From contig CAZUMS010000015.1 in the NCBI GenBank assembly GCA_964621525.1, forward strand, positions 1-64,000: 64,000 nt of DNA. The letters run 5' to 3'. Below the pieces are notes generated by a model, which was not told the origin of the DNA, ran no database searches, and saw only the letters and a program-made list of their open reading frames with translations. The stretch comes from CAZMGV01 sp964621525 [NCBI: uncultured bacterium]. Lineage in GTDB: Bacteria; JAGRBM01. Shown here in pieces: positions 16,408 to 25,323 of the stretch (its first letter is position 1; each line of letters begins with the position of its first letter). Position numbers and translations under genes: made by a program.

Positions 16408-18965
16408 TGGCCGGAAAAACCCGCACGCCGCTGGAAATCATCGGGTCGGTGCTCGCCTCCGTCTCGAAGGGCGGCTACGCGGCGCTGGCGAGAATTCACG
16501 ACGTCGGGACCACTCTCGAAAACGCCGCGGCGAAAGGGGCCGAAGCGGGGGATGCCGGAACCTCGGAACGGTTCCGGGAGATCGCGAAACTGGCGAAAGG
16601 TCTCGATCGCGAAAGCCTCGCGGTCCGCAAGGAGCGGCTCGAAGCAATCCGGCGGGTGCTGGACGATCTCCAGAGCCCGGCGATGTTCGAGACCGCGAAG
16701 AAGCCCGTCGCCCGCACGACGGCGGCGGCGAAACCCCCGGCTCCGGCTGGGTCCGGCGAGAAGAAAAGTCCTCCGGCTGCGGCCGTTTCTTCGGCCACTC
16801 CGTCGCCCGTTTCGCCGTCGAAGCGCGACACGCACCAGCCTCCGCATCATTCAAAGGCTCCGCCCCCCGGGACCGACCGGCTGAAGTCGGAAGTAAAATG
16901 GGTGAAGGGCGTCGGCCCGAAGTTCGCCGAAGTGCTGGAACGGCTGGGTATCCGGACCATCGAGGACCTGCTGATGCACCTGCCGGTGCGGTACGACGAC
17001 CTCCGGAAGGTGACGCCCATCCGCGATCTCGAATCGGGGCAGCAGGCGGTGGTCGAGGGAACCGTCACCGAAACCGGAAAGTTCAGCCGTCAGGGGCGGG
17101 AGCTGATCGTCAGGGACGAAACGGGCGAGCTCACCTGCAAGTGGTTCCAGGGGTTCGACCGCACGCGCGCGGCCCGGGCGAAGGCCGGCGACCGGGTACG
17201 GGTCACGGGCGACTGCCGCCGGTACCGGACCCAGCGGGAGTTCCACCACCCGGATCTCGAATTCGCCGACGAGCCGCCCACGGGGCCGCGCGGCATTATC
17301 CCGGTCTATCCGCTGACGGAAGGGCTCCACCCCAAGCACCTGCGTACGGTGATCGCCAACGCCCTCGAACTGGGGGCGGCGGACGGTCTCGACGACGGGC
17401 TTTCGGCCGTGCCGGAGATCCGGGTTCCTCCGGTGTCGCTCGGACAGGCGGTGCGGGAGCTTCACCAGCCGCCCGAGGGGGCGGACATGGAGGGGTACCT
17501 TTCGAGAACTTCACCAGCCCACGAGCGGCTGCGGGTTCACGAGGCGTTCGTGCTGGGGCTCGGCCTTTCGGTCCGGCGCAGGCAGGCGGCCGAGACGGCG
17601 GGCATCGCCATCCCCGACAACGAAACGCTTCTCGGGCCGTTTCTGGAGGCGCTGCCGTTCGAGCTGACCGGCGCCCAGAAGCGGGTGATCGGCGAGATCC
17701 GCGCCGACCTCTCGAAACCCGTCGCCATGAACCGGCTCATGCAGGGGGATGTGGGCGCCGGAAAGACCGTCGTGGCGCTCGCCGCCGCCCTCGTGGCGGT
17801 GGGGGCGGGCTATCAGGTGGCGCTCATGGCGCCCACGGAGATCCTCGCCGAGCAGCATTTCCGGACCATGGCGAAACTGGTGAAGGGGCTCGATATCCCG
17901 GTCGCGCTGCTGACGGGCTCGCAGAAGGTCTCGACGACGACCCTCGTGGAAGCGAAGGTCTATCACGAGCTCCAGCGGGGCACGCCGATGATCGCCGTCG
18001 GCACGCACGCGCTGATCCAGGACCGGGTGTCGTTCGGAAAACTCGGTTTCGTCATCATCGACGAGCAGCACCGTTTCGGGGTCGAGCAGCGGCAGACGCT
18101 GCTGAAAAAGGGGCTCGCGCCGGACGTGCTGGTCATGACGGCGACGCCGATCCCGCGCACGCTGGCGCTGACGGTCTACGGCGACCTCGCCATCTCGGTG
18201 CTCGACGAACTGCCTCCGGGCCGCAAGCCCGTGGCGACGAAGATCGTCCGCGCCGGGGACGAGAAAAAGCTCTGGGACGCCGTCGCCCGCCAGATCGCCG
18301 ACGGGCGGCAGGCCTATGTGGTCTATCCGCTCGTCTCGGAGAGCGAGCTGATCGATCTCAAGGACGCCGAGCGGGGTGCGGAGGAGATCGCGCAGCACCA
18401 TATCCCCGGCACGCGCGTGGGGCTCCTTCACGGCAGGATGAAGCCGGCGGAGAAGGACCGGGCGCTGGACCAGTTCCGCACGGGCAAGACCGAGGTGCTC
18501 GTCTCCACGACGGTCATCGAGGTGGGTATCGACGTGCCGAACGCGACGGTCATGGTGATCGAGCACGCCGAACGGTTCGGCCTCGCGCAGATCCACCAGC
18601 TCCGGGGGCGCGTGGGGCGCGGGAGCGCGAGAAGCTACTGCTACCTCGTGGCCTCCCCGAAACTGTCGGGGGACGGGCTCCGGCGGCTCCGGGTGCTGGA
18701 GGAGTCGAACGACGGATTCCGGATCGCCGAGGCGGACCTCGAGATCCGGGGGCCGGGCGAATTCCTCGGCACGCGGCAGTCGGGTCTGCCGGAGTTCCGC
18801 GTGCTGAATCTCGTCCGCGACTTCGAGCTGCTCCAGACCTGCCGGGAGGCGGCCGACAGGCTGCTGGCCGCCGACCCTGCCTTAAAGCGTCCCGAACACC
18901 GGCGCATCCGGGTCCACCTGCTCGACCGGTGGAAAGGGAAGATCGAGTTTTCCGGAGTGGCGTGA
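16407..18965 (+). CDS. recG: ATP-dependent DNA helicase RecG, N-terminally extended
   Basis: 852 residues, about 150 more than E. coli RecG. The extra N-terminus (1-155) is helical at first (SVSKGGYAALARIHDVGTTL, RKERLEAIRRVLDDL) and then an Ala/Pro-rich linker. From about 160: wedge/OB domain (VKWVKGVGPKFAEVLERLGI; RELIVRDETGELTCKWFQGF), helicase motif I MQGDVGAGKTVVA, motif II DEQHRFG, motif III MTATPIPRTLA, motif VI QLRGRVGRG, and the C-terminal hook. Reverses stalled replication forks and branch-migrates Holliday junctions. Confidence 0.95.
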   Translation: MAGKTRTPLEIIGSVLASVSKGGYAALARIHDVGTTLENAAAKGAEAGDAGTSERFREIAKLAKGLDRESLAVRKERLEAIRRVLDDLQSPAMFETAKKPVARTTAAAKPPAPAGSGEKKSPPAAAVSSATPSPVSPSKRDTHQPPHHSKAPPPGTDRLKSEVKWVKGVGPKFAEVLERLGIRTIEDLLMHLPVRYDDLRKVTPIRDLESGQQAVVEGTVTETGKFSRQGRELIVRDETGELTCKWFQGFDRTRAARAKAGDRVRVTGDCRRYRTQREFHHPDLEFADEPPTGPRGIIPVYPLTEGLHPKHLRTVIANALELGAADGLDDGLSAVPEIRVPPVSLGQAVRELHQPPEGADMEGYLSRTSPAHERLRVHEAFVLGLGLSVRRRQAAETAGIAIPDNETLLGPFLEALPFELTGAQKRVIGEIRADLSKPVAMNRLMQGDVGAGKTVVALAAALVAVGAGYQVALMAPTEILAEQHFRTMAKLVKGLDIPVALLTGSQKVSTTTLVEAKVYHELQRGTPMIAVGTHALIQDRVSFGKLGFVIIDEQHRFGVEQRQTLLKKGLAPDVLVMTATPIPRTLALTVYGDLAISVLDELPPGRKPVATKIVRAGDEKKLWDAVARQIADGRQAYVVYPLVSESELIDLKDAERGAEEIAQHHIPGTRVGLLHGRMKPAEKDRALDQFRTGKTEVLVSTTVIEVGIDVPNATVMVIEHAERFGLAQIHQLRGRVGRGSARSYCYLVASPKLSGDGLRRLRVLEESNDGFRIAEADLEIRGPGEFLGTRQSGLPEFRVLNLVRDFELLQTCREAADRLLAADPALKRPEHRRIRVHLLDRWKGKIEFSGVA

Positions 18966-18981
18966 AGGGGGGAGGGACGGT

Positions 18982-19623
18982 ATGGGACAGGTTCGACGGA
19001 CAATGAGACTGCTGGGTGGATTGCTGGTGTTCGTGGCATTCACGGGCGCCTTGTCGCTCCAGGCGGAGGAACAGGATCCAATGCCTCCGGTGGAGATCTA
19101 CACGGCACTGGGAAGCGCAATTCCTTATGCGGACGGTGGTACGAACCAGTATGATCTCCGGGCGGGTCCGGCCCTTGGCATGGGAATCAATGTGTGGCCG
19201 CTCCGCTGGGTGTATGGCGGGGGGGAGGCCCAATGGCAGCTACACGGCGTTCATCTGAACGGGTCGAGGATCGGCACCGCCAACACGCTGGCGGTCACCG
19301 TGCATGCCGGCCTTCGCTACCGGTTCGAGGGTACCCCGGTCAGTGCACGGCTGTTCACGGGAGTCGGGTTCAATATCAATTTCATGCCGGACGCCATGAG
19401 GGACCGCGTACTGGATATTGACCACCATCCGGTCATTCCGTTCACCGGCAAACTGGGGGCCGCCGTGGATGCCGAACTTGACCAGTACCGGTCGGTCTTT
19501 GTGGATGTCGTCTGGCAGGCGACAAGCGTCGACAAGAACCCCTGGGGCATCGGGGGGCCGCCGGACTACCATTACAACCTGATCACCGTCGCCCCGAGGC
19601 TCGGGGTCAGCTACCGGTTCTGA
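18982..19623 (+). CDS. Small outer-membrane beta-barrel protein
   Basis: 213 residues. Signal peptide about 8-27 (LLGGLLVFVAFTGALSLQA), then alternating hydrophobic strands (AGPALGMGINVWPLRWVYGG, VHAGLRYRF, ARLFTGVGFNINF, APRLGVSYRF) with a terminal Phe, the usual C-terminal barrel signal. This is an 8-stranded OmpA/OmpW-like size class; ligand unknown. GGAGG lies upstream of the start. Confidence 0.75.
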   Translation: MGQVRRTMRLLGGLLVFVAFTGALSLQAEEQDPMPPVEIYTALGSAIPYADGGTNQYDLRAGPALGMGINVWPLRWVYGGGEAQWQLHGVHLNGSRIGTANTLAVTVHAGLRYRFEGTPVSARLFTGVGFNINFMPDAMRDRVLDIDHHPVIPFTGKLGAAVDAELDQYRSVFVDVVWQATSVDKNPWGIGGPPDYHYNLITVAPRLGVSYRF

Positions 19624-19651
19624 CGGGGTTGTTTCCGGCGGCATCCAGAAG

Positions 19652-19664
19652 TGTTAAAGTAACA
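19652..19664. promoter_or_regulatory. Short inverted repeat before the PIN toxin pair
   Basis: TGTTA and TAACA arms with a 3-base spacer, 6 bases before the antitoxin start. Possible autoregulatory operator; short, so chance cannot be excluded. Confidence 0.3.
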
Positions 19665-19669
19665 AAGCT

Positions 19670-19894
19670 ATGGTGCTGAAAGCACATATTGTAAATGGAC
19701 GGATCGTTCCCGACGAACCGGTTAGCCTGCCCGAAGGGGCGGCAGTCGAAGTGCGTCTGGGAAACGAGACCGGCTCCGGCGGCTCCCGCCGCCTTGCAGA
19801 GTTGTTCGGTAAATACCGGAGCACAGGCGGAACGGTCGAAGAGTTCCTGCGAAACAAGCAAACTGAAATCAGCCGGGAAGAATCGGGTTCTTGA
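19670..19894 (+). CDS. DUF104-type antitoxin
   Basis: 74 residues. The N-terminal MVLKAHIVNGRIVPDEPVSL (then PEGAAVEVRL) matches the DUF104/AF2212-like antitoxin group that pairs with PIN toxins. The C-terminal tail GGTVEEFLRNKQTEISREE is the probable toxin-binding helix. Stop overlaps the toxin start by four bases. Confidence 0.8.
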   Translation: MVLKAHIVNGRIVPDEPVSLPEGAAVEVRLGNETGSGGSRRLAELFGKYRSTGGTVEEFLRNKQTEISREESGS

Positions 19895-20292
19895 GGATCG
19901 TGTTCGATGCCAGCGCGCTGCTGGCATTCATCCGTGAAGAACCCGGGGCGGAAGAAATCCGGAACATTCTGCTCAGCGGCGAGCATGAATGCCTGATCCA
20001 TGCCGCCAATTTGTACGAGGTTTTCCGGGACATCCTGCACCGTCATGGGGAACCGCTTGCCCGTGGAATTATCAGGGATCTTCAGGAACACGGTCTGGCG
20101 GCTCGCATGGACCTCGACGAACCGTTCTGGACGGATGCGGCCCTGTTGCGCGAACGGTTCCGCATGTCCATGGCCGATGCGTTCGGACTGACCTTGGCTG
20201 CCCGGCTGGGAGCCGAGTTCCTGACGGCAGACCACCACGAGCTGGATCCGGTAGCGGCTGCCGGTGCGGCCCGTATCCGGTTCTTCCGATAG
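19891..20292 (+). CDS. vapC: PIN-domain ribonuclease toxin
   Basis: 133 residues, TTG start overlapping the antitoxin stop (TTGA). PIN fold with acidic residues in expected places: FDASALLAFI (first Asp), NLYEVFRDI (Glu), MSMADAFGLTLAARL (Asp), FLTADHHELD (Asp). VapC-type toxins cut tRNA or rRNA; the target is not predictable here. Confidence 0.88.
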   Translation: MRIVFDASALLAFIREEPGAEEIRNILLSGEHECLIHAANLYEVFRDILHRHGEPLARGIIRDLQEHGLAARMDLDEPFWTDAALLRERFRMSMADAFGLTLAARLGAEFLTADHHELDPVAAAGAARIRFFR

Positions 20293-20391
20293 GGAGCCCA
20301 AGCATCTGTAATCAGGGGGTATTTGAGGGGCTGGGCCCCCGTTTCATTTGATTTCCACAGGGCCGGTTATCTATCCAACCGGGCTACGTCC

Positions 20392-21678
20392 ATGGACTTT
20401 AACTTTTACCGAATCGGACTCCTGCCCCCCTACGTTCTCGCCGAAGTGACCAAGCTGCGCGACCAGGCGCGCGCCCGCGGCGAGGACGTCGTCGATTTCG
20501 GCATGGGGAATCCCGATCACGAGACTCCGAAGCACATCGTCGACAAGCTGGTGGAGGCTGCCAAGCAGGGCAAGAACCACCGCTACTCCAAGTCGGTCGG
20601 CATCAAGGGGCTCCGTCTCGCGATCAGCGACTGGTACGCCGAGAAGTACGACGTCCGCATCGACCCCGAGACCGAGGCCATCGCCGTCATCGGTTCCAAG
20701 GAGGGTCTCAGCCACCTGATGCTGGCGGTGATCGACCCGTACCAGAAGGACGCCGTGCTGGTGCCCGATCCCTGCTATCCGATCCACAAGTGGGCGGTGG
20801 TGATCGCGGGCGGAACGGCGATCGACATTCCGCTGAACACGACGGAAGAGTTCCTGGAGCGGATCAAGGCCCGTCTAGCCGAGAAGAAGGGGCCGAAGCC
20901 CAAGGGGCTCATCGTCAGTTTCCCGGCGAATCCCTCCACTCACGTCTGCGACCTCAGGTTTTTCGAGGAAATCGTGGAACTGGCGAACCGGCACGATCTC
21001 TGGGTCGTTCACGATCTCGCCTACGCCGACCTTTCGTTCGACGGCTACCGCGCGCCGTCGATCCTCCAGGTGCCGGGCGCCCGCGAGCGCTGCGTGGAGA
21101 GCTTCACTCTGTCCAAGAGCTACCACATGCCCGGCTGGCGCGTGGGGTTCCTTGCCGGCAACAGACAGATCATCGGCGCGCTGGCGCGGCTCAAGAGCTA
21201 CCTGGATTACGGCATGTTCCAGCCGATCCAGATCGCGGCCGTGGCGGCGCTCCGGAGCCCGCCCTCCGTGGTCGAGGAAGTCCGCAAGCTCTACCTCGAG
21301 CGGCGCGACTGGCTCGTGAGCAACCTGAACCGCGCCGGGTGGCCCGTCGAAGCCCCGCAGGCGACCATGTTCCTGTGGGCGCCGATCCCTGAATCTCACC
21401 GGGCCATGGGCTCGCTCGAGTTCTCGAAGATGCTGGTGCGCGAGGCAAATGTCGCCGTCGCTCCCGGCATCGGTTTCGGCGACAACGGCGACGGCCATGT
21501 GCGCTTCGCCTACATCGAGAACCACAACCGCATCGTCCAGGCCTGCCGGTCGATCAAGCACGCACTGGCCAAGACGGCTCCGGGGGCGGCGGCGGAAACG
21601 GCGAACAGCAATCCGGCCGCGAAAACGGACAAACCGGACCGGCCGAAGAAACCCCGTACGCCGAAGGGGAAGGGCTGA
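20392..21678 (+). CDS. alaC: Alanine-forming aminotransferase AlaC
   Basis: 428 residues from the ATG at 20392 (MDFNFYRIGLLPPYVLAEVT), which aligns with the N-terminus of E. coli AlaC; an earlier frame opening at 20323 adds a non-conserved stretch. Class I PLP fold: VDFGMGNPDHETP, GSKEGLSHLMLAVIDP, VVHDLAYADLSFDGYRAPSI, the PLP-lysine motif TLSKSYHMPGWRVGF, and VAVAPGIGFGDNGDGHVRFA. Transfers the amino group from glutamate to pyruvate. The last 40 residues are an Ala/Lys/Pro-rich tail absent from E. coli AlaC. Two bases separate it from hom. Confidence 0.93.
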   Translation: MDFNFYRIGLLPPYVLAEVTKLRDQARARGEDVVDFGMGNPDHETPKHIVDKLVEAAKQGKNHRYSKSVGIKGLRLAISDWYAEKYDVRIDPETEAIAVIGSKEGLSHLMLAVIDPYQKDAVLVPDPCYPIHKWAVVIAGGTAIDIPLNTTEEFLERIKARLAEKKGPKPKGLIVSFPANPSTHVCDLRFFEEIVELANRHDLWVVHDLAYADLSFDGYRAPSILQVPGARERCVESFTLSKSYHMPGWRVGFLAGNRQIIGALARLKSYLDYGMFQPIQIAAVAALRSPPSVVEEVRKLYLERRDWLVSNLNRAGWPVEAPQATMFLWAPIPESHRAMGSLEFSKMLVREANVAVAPGIGFGDNGDGHVRFAYIENHNRIVQACRSIKHALAKTAPGAAAETANSNPAAKTDKPDRPKKPRTPKGKG

Positions 21679-21680
21679 GT

Positions 21681-22976
21681 ATGGCCGCCGGCGTGGGCAT
21701 CATCGGGCTCGGCACCGTGGGCGGCCAGACCGCGAAGGTGATCGCGGCGGACGGAACCTTCGGCGGACGGCTGAAGGAACCGGTCCGGCTCGTCCATGCG
21801 GCAGACCGCGGGGCGGGGCGGGGCGAGAAGTTCGATTTTCTGCCGGCGGGTTGCCGGCTGTCCGCCGAAGGCAGCGCCGTCGTTAGCGATCCGGACGTGA
21901 ATATCGTCGTCGAGCTGATCGGCGGCACCACGTCGGCGAAGGACCTCGTCCTGTCGGCGCTGGGCAAGGGCAAGACCGTCGTCTCGGCCAACAAGGCGCT
22001 CATCGCCCACCATGCGGAAGAGATCCAGGCGGCCTGCGCGAAGGGCGGCGGCGAGTTCCTGTTCGAGGCGGCCGTGGCGGGCGGCATCCCCATTATCCGG
22101 GTGCTGCGCGAGAGCCTCGCCGGGGACCGCGTGCGGCGGATCAAGGGCATTATCAACGGCACCTGCAACTACATCCTGACCGAGATGGAACACCGGAGCG
22201 TCGAGTTTCCGCCGGTGCTCAAGGAGGCCCAGCGCCTCGGCTACGCCGAGGCGGATCCGTCGTTCGACGTGGACGGCATCGACGCCGCGCACAAGCTGTG
22301 CGTGCTGCTTATGGTGGCCTTCGGCATCCGGGTGAAGCCGGAGGCGATTCCGGCCCGCGGCATCACGGAGATTTCGCTGAAAGACATCCGCTACGCCTCG
22401 GACTTCGGCTACGCGATCCGGCTGCTCGGCATCGGCGGCCGGACGGCGGAGGGTGGCCTCCACGCACGGGTGGAGCCGGTGCTCGTGAGCCGCAAGTCGC
22501 TCCTCGCCCATGTCGAGGGCCCCATGAACGCCATCCTCGTGGAGAGCGAGAACACCGGCCAGACGGTCTACTTCGGCGCCGGTGCGGGCGGCCCGCCCAC
22601 GGCGACCTCCGTCCTCGGCGACATCATCGAGGCGGCACGCGGACTTTCGACGAAGGGCCGCGTGCCGGTGTTCGCCTATAACAGTCTCGCCCCGGCGGCG
22701 CCGATCGACCCGTCGGGCCTCGCGTCCGCCTACTTCCTCCGGTTCGAGGTCCGCGATGAAACGGGCGTCCTGGCCGCGCTCACCCAGGCGCTCGGCAAGA
22801 GCGGCGTCTCCATTGCCCGCATGGTCCAGTCGGACGGCGAGAACACCTCCGAGCCGGTCGAAATCGTCATCATCACCCACCCCGTCGCCGGGCGCGATCT
22901 CGCCCAGGCCCTTGAGCAGCTCAAGGCCGAGAAATTCCTCGTCTCCCCGCCCCGTACGATCCGCGTCGATAGCTGA
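21681..22976 (+). CDS. hom: Homoserine dehydrogenase
   Basis: 431 residues. NAD(P)-binding VGIIGLGTVGGQ at 5-16, DVNIVVELIGG, VVSANKALI, the family signature GIINGTCNYILTEM, AEADPSFDVDGIDAAHKL, and a C-terminal ACT domain from about 352 (FLRFEVRDETGVLAALTQAL). Reduces aspartate semialdehyde to homoserine for threonine and methionine; the ACT domain normally senses threonine. Pairing with alaC is common in deltaproteobacteria. Confidence 0.95.
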   Translation: MAAGVGIIGLGTVGGQTAKVIAADGTFGGRLKEPVRLVHAADRGAGRGEKFDFLPAGCRLSAEGSAVVSDPDVNIVVELIGGTTSAKDLVLSALGKGKTVVSANKALIAHHAEEIQAACAKGGGEFLFEAAVAGGIPIIRVLRESLAGDRVRRIKGIINGTCNYILTEMEHRSVEFPPVLKEAQRLGYAEADPSFDVDGIDAAHKLCVLLMVAFGIRVKPEAIPARGITEISLKDIRYASDFGYAIRLLGIGGRTAEGGLHARVEPVLVSRKSLLAHVEGPMNAILVESENTGQTVYFGAGAGGPPTATSVLGDIIEAARGLSTKGRVPVFAYNSLAPAAPIDPSGLASAYFLRFEVRDETGVLAALTQALGKSGVSIARMVQSDGENTSEPVEIVIITHPVAGRDLAQALEQLKAEKFLVSPPRTIRVDS

Positions 22977-23105
22977 GGGGGGGACTGACTCCCGTTCATT
23001 TCCAAGCCCTGTTCACCTGCGCCCGGTTTTGGCTGTTTTTAGAGCCCGGCTATTTCCCCTTTAAAATCAGTGATTTGGATCGCATGTAACCCGCCGTAAC
23101 AAATT

Positions 23106-23145
23106 GCGTCATGGATTGACGCGATGGGTCGAATGGGTGCATGAT
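23106..23145 (+). promoter_or_regulatory. iclR promoter with overlapping inverted repeat
   Basis: TTGACG at 23116-23121, an 18-bp spacer, and CATGAT at 23140-23145. An inverted repeat gcgtca (23106-23111) and tgacgc (23117-23122) overlaps the -35 box, suggesting autoregulation. The arrangement places transcription start downstream of the ATG at 23141, supporting the iclR start at 23195. Confidence 0.5.
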
Positions 23146-23194
23146 GGGGCTGGGTCTAGTCCGGAGCGAGAAAAGGGATTTTTTAACAGCCGTT

Positions 23195-23986
23195 ATGAAA
23201 CGACAGAAATCCGACTACACCATCCAGGCGGTGTCGCATGCCCTCGACCTGCTCGAGGAGTTCAAGGCCGCCGACAGTGACGAACTCGGGGTCACCGAGC
23301 TCGCCAAACGTTTGAAACTGCACAAGAACAACGTGTTCAGGCTGCTCGCCACGCTGGAGCACCACGGCTACATCGAGCAGAACCCGGTGTCGGGGAACTA
23401 CCGGCTCGGCATCCGGGCGCTTGAGCTCGGCCAGACGTTCATCCAGCAGTCGGGGCTCGTACAGACGGCCCGGCCGGTGCTGGAATCGCTCGTGGGCAAG
23501 ACGAACGAGACCGCCTACCTCGCCATCCTCCGCGACAGCCAGATGGTCTATCTCGACGTCGTGGAATCGAGCCAGGTGATCCGCGTGGTGCCGCGCGTGG
23601 GCCTCAGGCTCCCGGTCCACTGCACGGCAGTGGGCAAGGCGCTGCTGACCTACTGCGCCGAGGAGGAGATGAAGCGCATCCTCCCGGTGGCATCGCTCAC
23701 CGCCTACACGCCCCGGACGATCATCGACCGGACGGCGCTCGTCGAACACTTGAACAAAGTCCGCTCGGACGGTTACGCGACAGATAACGAAGAATACGAA
23801 GAGGGCGTCAAATGCGTAGCCGTCCCGATTTTCGACTACACGCGGCATCCCGTGGGGGCGATCACCCTGTCGGGCCCGAGTTCGCGCATGACCGACGAGC
23901 GGATCCAGCGGGAACTGGCGCCGGCGGCGCTCGAAGCGGCCCGTCAGATCAGCCACCGGCTGGGTTACGAAAAGCCGGCCGCCTGA
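23195..23986 (+). CDS. IclR-family transcriptional regulator
   Basis: 263 residues from MKRQKSDYTIQAVSHALDLL. Winged helix-turn-helix at about 10-70 (VTELAKRLKLHKNNVFRLLA, TLEHHGYIEQNPVSGNYRLG), then the IclR effector domain (LPVHCTAVGKALLTY, DNEEYEEGVKCVAVPIFDY, AITLSGPSSRM). Effector unknown. The stop overlaps the presumed CTG start of the HtrA gene. Confidence 0.93.
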   Translation: MKRQKSDYTIQAVSHALDLLEEFKAADSDELGVTELAKRLKLHKNNVFRLLATLEHHGYIEQNPVSGNYRLGIRALELGQTFIQQSGLVQTARPVLESLVGKTNETAYLAILRDSQMVYLDVVESSQVIRVVPRVGLRLPVHCTAVGKALLTYCAEEEMKRILPVASLTAYTPRTIIDRTALVEHLNKVRSDGYATDNEEYEEGVKCVAVPIFDYTRHPVGAITLSGPSSRMTDERIQRELAPAALEAARQISHRLGYEKPAA

Positions 23987-25323
23987 CGCTGCTGGCTGCG
24001 GCCCTGGCCGCGGCCCTCGTGGCCCCGCCGCCGGTTCATGCGAAGACAACCCGGGCGTTTCACGACCTTGAGAGCGATATCATCCGCGTTGCCGGCGAGG
24101 TGACGCCGTCCGTCGTGTTCATCGAGGCGGTGCTCCGCCGGAACAACGACCAGCAGATCGTCTCGGGTTCGGGCATCGTCGCCGACCGCGACGGTACGAT
24201 CTTCACGAACCAGCACGTCGTGGACGACGCCACCAAGGTCACGGTGACGATCCCCGGCATCAAGGAGTCGTTCCCGGCGGAAGTTATCGGAGCCGACGAG
24301 CAGACCGATTTTGCCGTGATCCGGATCGAGCCGGGCGCCTGGCGCGGGAAGATCCGCCCGGCGAAGTTCGGCAAATCCGAAACGCTGAAAGTCGGCTCCC
24401 TCGTCCTCGCCATCGGCAACCCCTACGGCCTGGACGGCAGTGTTTCCTTCGGCATCGTGCAGGCCAAGGGCCGGAATCTCCGGTTCAAGGGCGTTATCAA
24501 CGAGTTCATCCAGACGGACGCGCTGATCGACCAGGGCTCTTCAGGCGGTCCGCTCGTCAATTTCGAGGGCGAGGTGGTGGGGATCAACTCCATCGCCGCC
24601 GGACGCGGCATCGGCCTCACGATTCCCATCGAGACGGCGCTCCGGGTCTATCGCAGTTTCACCGAGAAGGGCGCCATCAGCCGCGGCTGGCTCGGCGTCG
24701 GCTTCCAGCCGCTCACCCGCCAGCTTGCCGCCTACTGGGGTCTCCAGGGCACGACGGGGGCCGTCGTGAACCGCGTGGTGCCGGGCTCCCCGGCCGAGAA
24801 GGCGGGGCTGAAACCCGGCGACATTGTGACGAAGTTCGCGGGCACGGAGGTCGACGTGCCGGACGAGGGAGACATCTCCTCGTTCGTCCGTCTCGTGGCC
24901 GACACGCCGCCGGGCAAGGAAGTGGAAATTATCCGGATTCGCGCCGGAAAGACCGACACCCTGAAGGCCGCCGTCGGCACGCAGCCCAAGATGAAACCCG
25001 CAACGCTGGAGACGCCGTACGGGTTCTTCGCGCAGGAGATCACTGCCGACACGATGCTGAACCGCAAGCTCGATTCGCAGGAAGGGGCCATTGTCTCGTA
25101 CGTGATCCGGGGCAGCCCGGCCGACGAGGCGGGACTCATGAACGGCGATATCGTCCGGCGGCTTGAAGGCACCCCGATCAAATCTCTGGACGACCTGAAA
25201 GGCGCCCTGAAGACCGTGGAGGGCAAAGACCGGTTCCTCGTCGAAGGCGAGCGGTCCAGCGACCTCCGGTTCTTCCTGATCGAAAAGCGCAAGGACAGTG
25301 CGGCGAACGGAATGACCCCGTGA
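23983..25323 (+). CDS. HtrA/DegP-type periplasmic serine protease
   Basis: About 446 residues. Trypsin-like domain with His (TNQHVVDD, about 78), Asp (EQTDFAVIRI, about 109) and Ser (DQGSSGGPLVN, about 187); then two PDZ domains (about 215-310, WLGVGFQPL and GSPAEKAGLKPGD; and about 330-430, GSPADEAGLMNGD). Hydrophobic leader ending PPPVHA. Between an ATG at 23812, deep inside iclR, and a GTG at 24101, inside the protease domain, there is no ATG, GTG or TTG in frame. A CTG at 23983 forms a CTGA overlap with the iclR stop and is my chosen start, but the basic residues just ahead of the leader (LRKAGR) lie upstream of it. The start is therefore uncertain. Confidence 0.85.
   Translation: MTLLAAALAAALVAPPPVHAKTTRAFHDLESDIIRVAGEVTPSVVFIEAVLRRNNDQQIVSGSGIVADRDGTIFTNQHVVDDATKVTVTIPGIKESFPAEVIGADEQTDFAVIRIEPGAWRGKIRPAKFGKSETLKVGSLVLAIGNPYGLDGSVSFGIVQAKGRNLRFKGVINEFIQTDALIDQGSSGGPLVNFEGEVVGINSIAAGRGIGLTIPIETALRVYRSFTEKGAISRGWLGVGFQPLTRQLAAYWGLQGTTGAVVNRVVPGSPAEKAGLKPGDIVTKFAGTEVDVPDEGDISSFVRLVADTPPGKEVEIIRIRAGKTDTLKAAVGTQPKMKPATLETPYGFFAQEITADTMLNRKLDSQEGAIVSYVIRGSPADEAGLMNGDIVRRLEGTPIKSLDDLKGALKTVEGKDRFLVEGERSSDLRFFLIEKRKDSAANGMTP

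Noticed and set aside
17511-18596. 361-codon minus-strand frame inside recG
   Set aside because: Shadow of the helicase domain.
20293-20391. Riboswitch or attenuator before alaC-hom
   Set aside because: A G-rich stretch is present, but I could not fold a convincing terminator/antiterminator pair or see a known aptamer core.
23141-23194. Earlier iclR start at 23141
   Set aside because: That ATG lies in the candidate -10 box and the added residues do not match IclR proteins.
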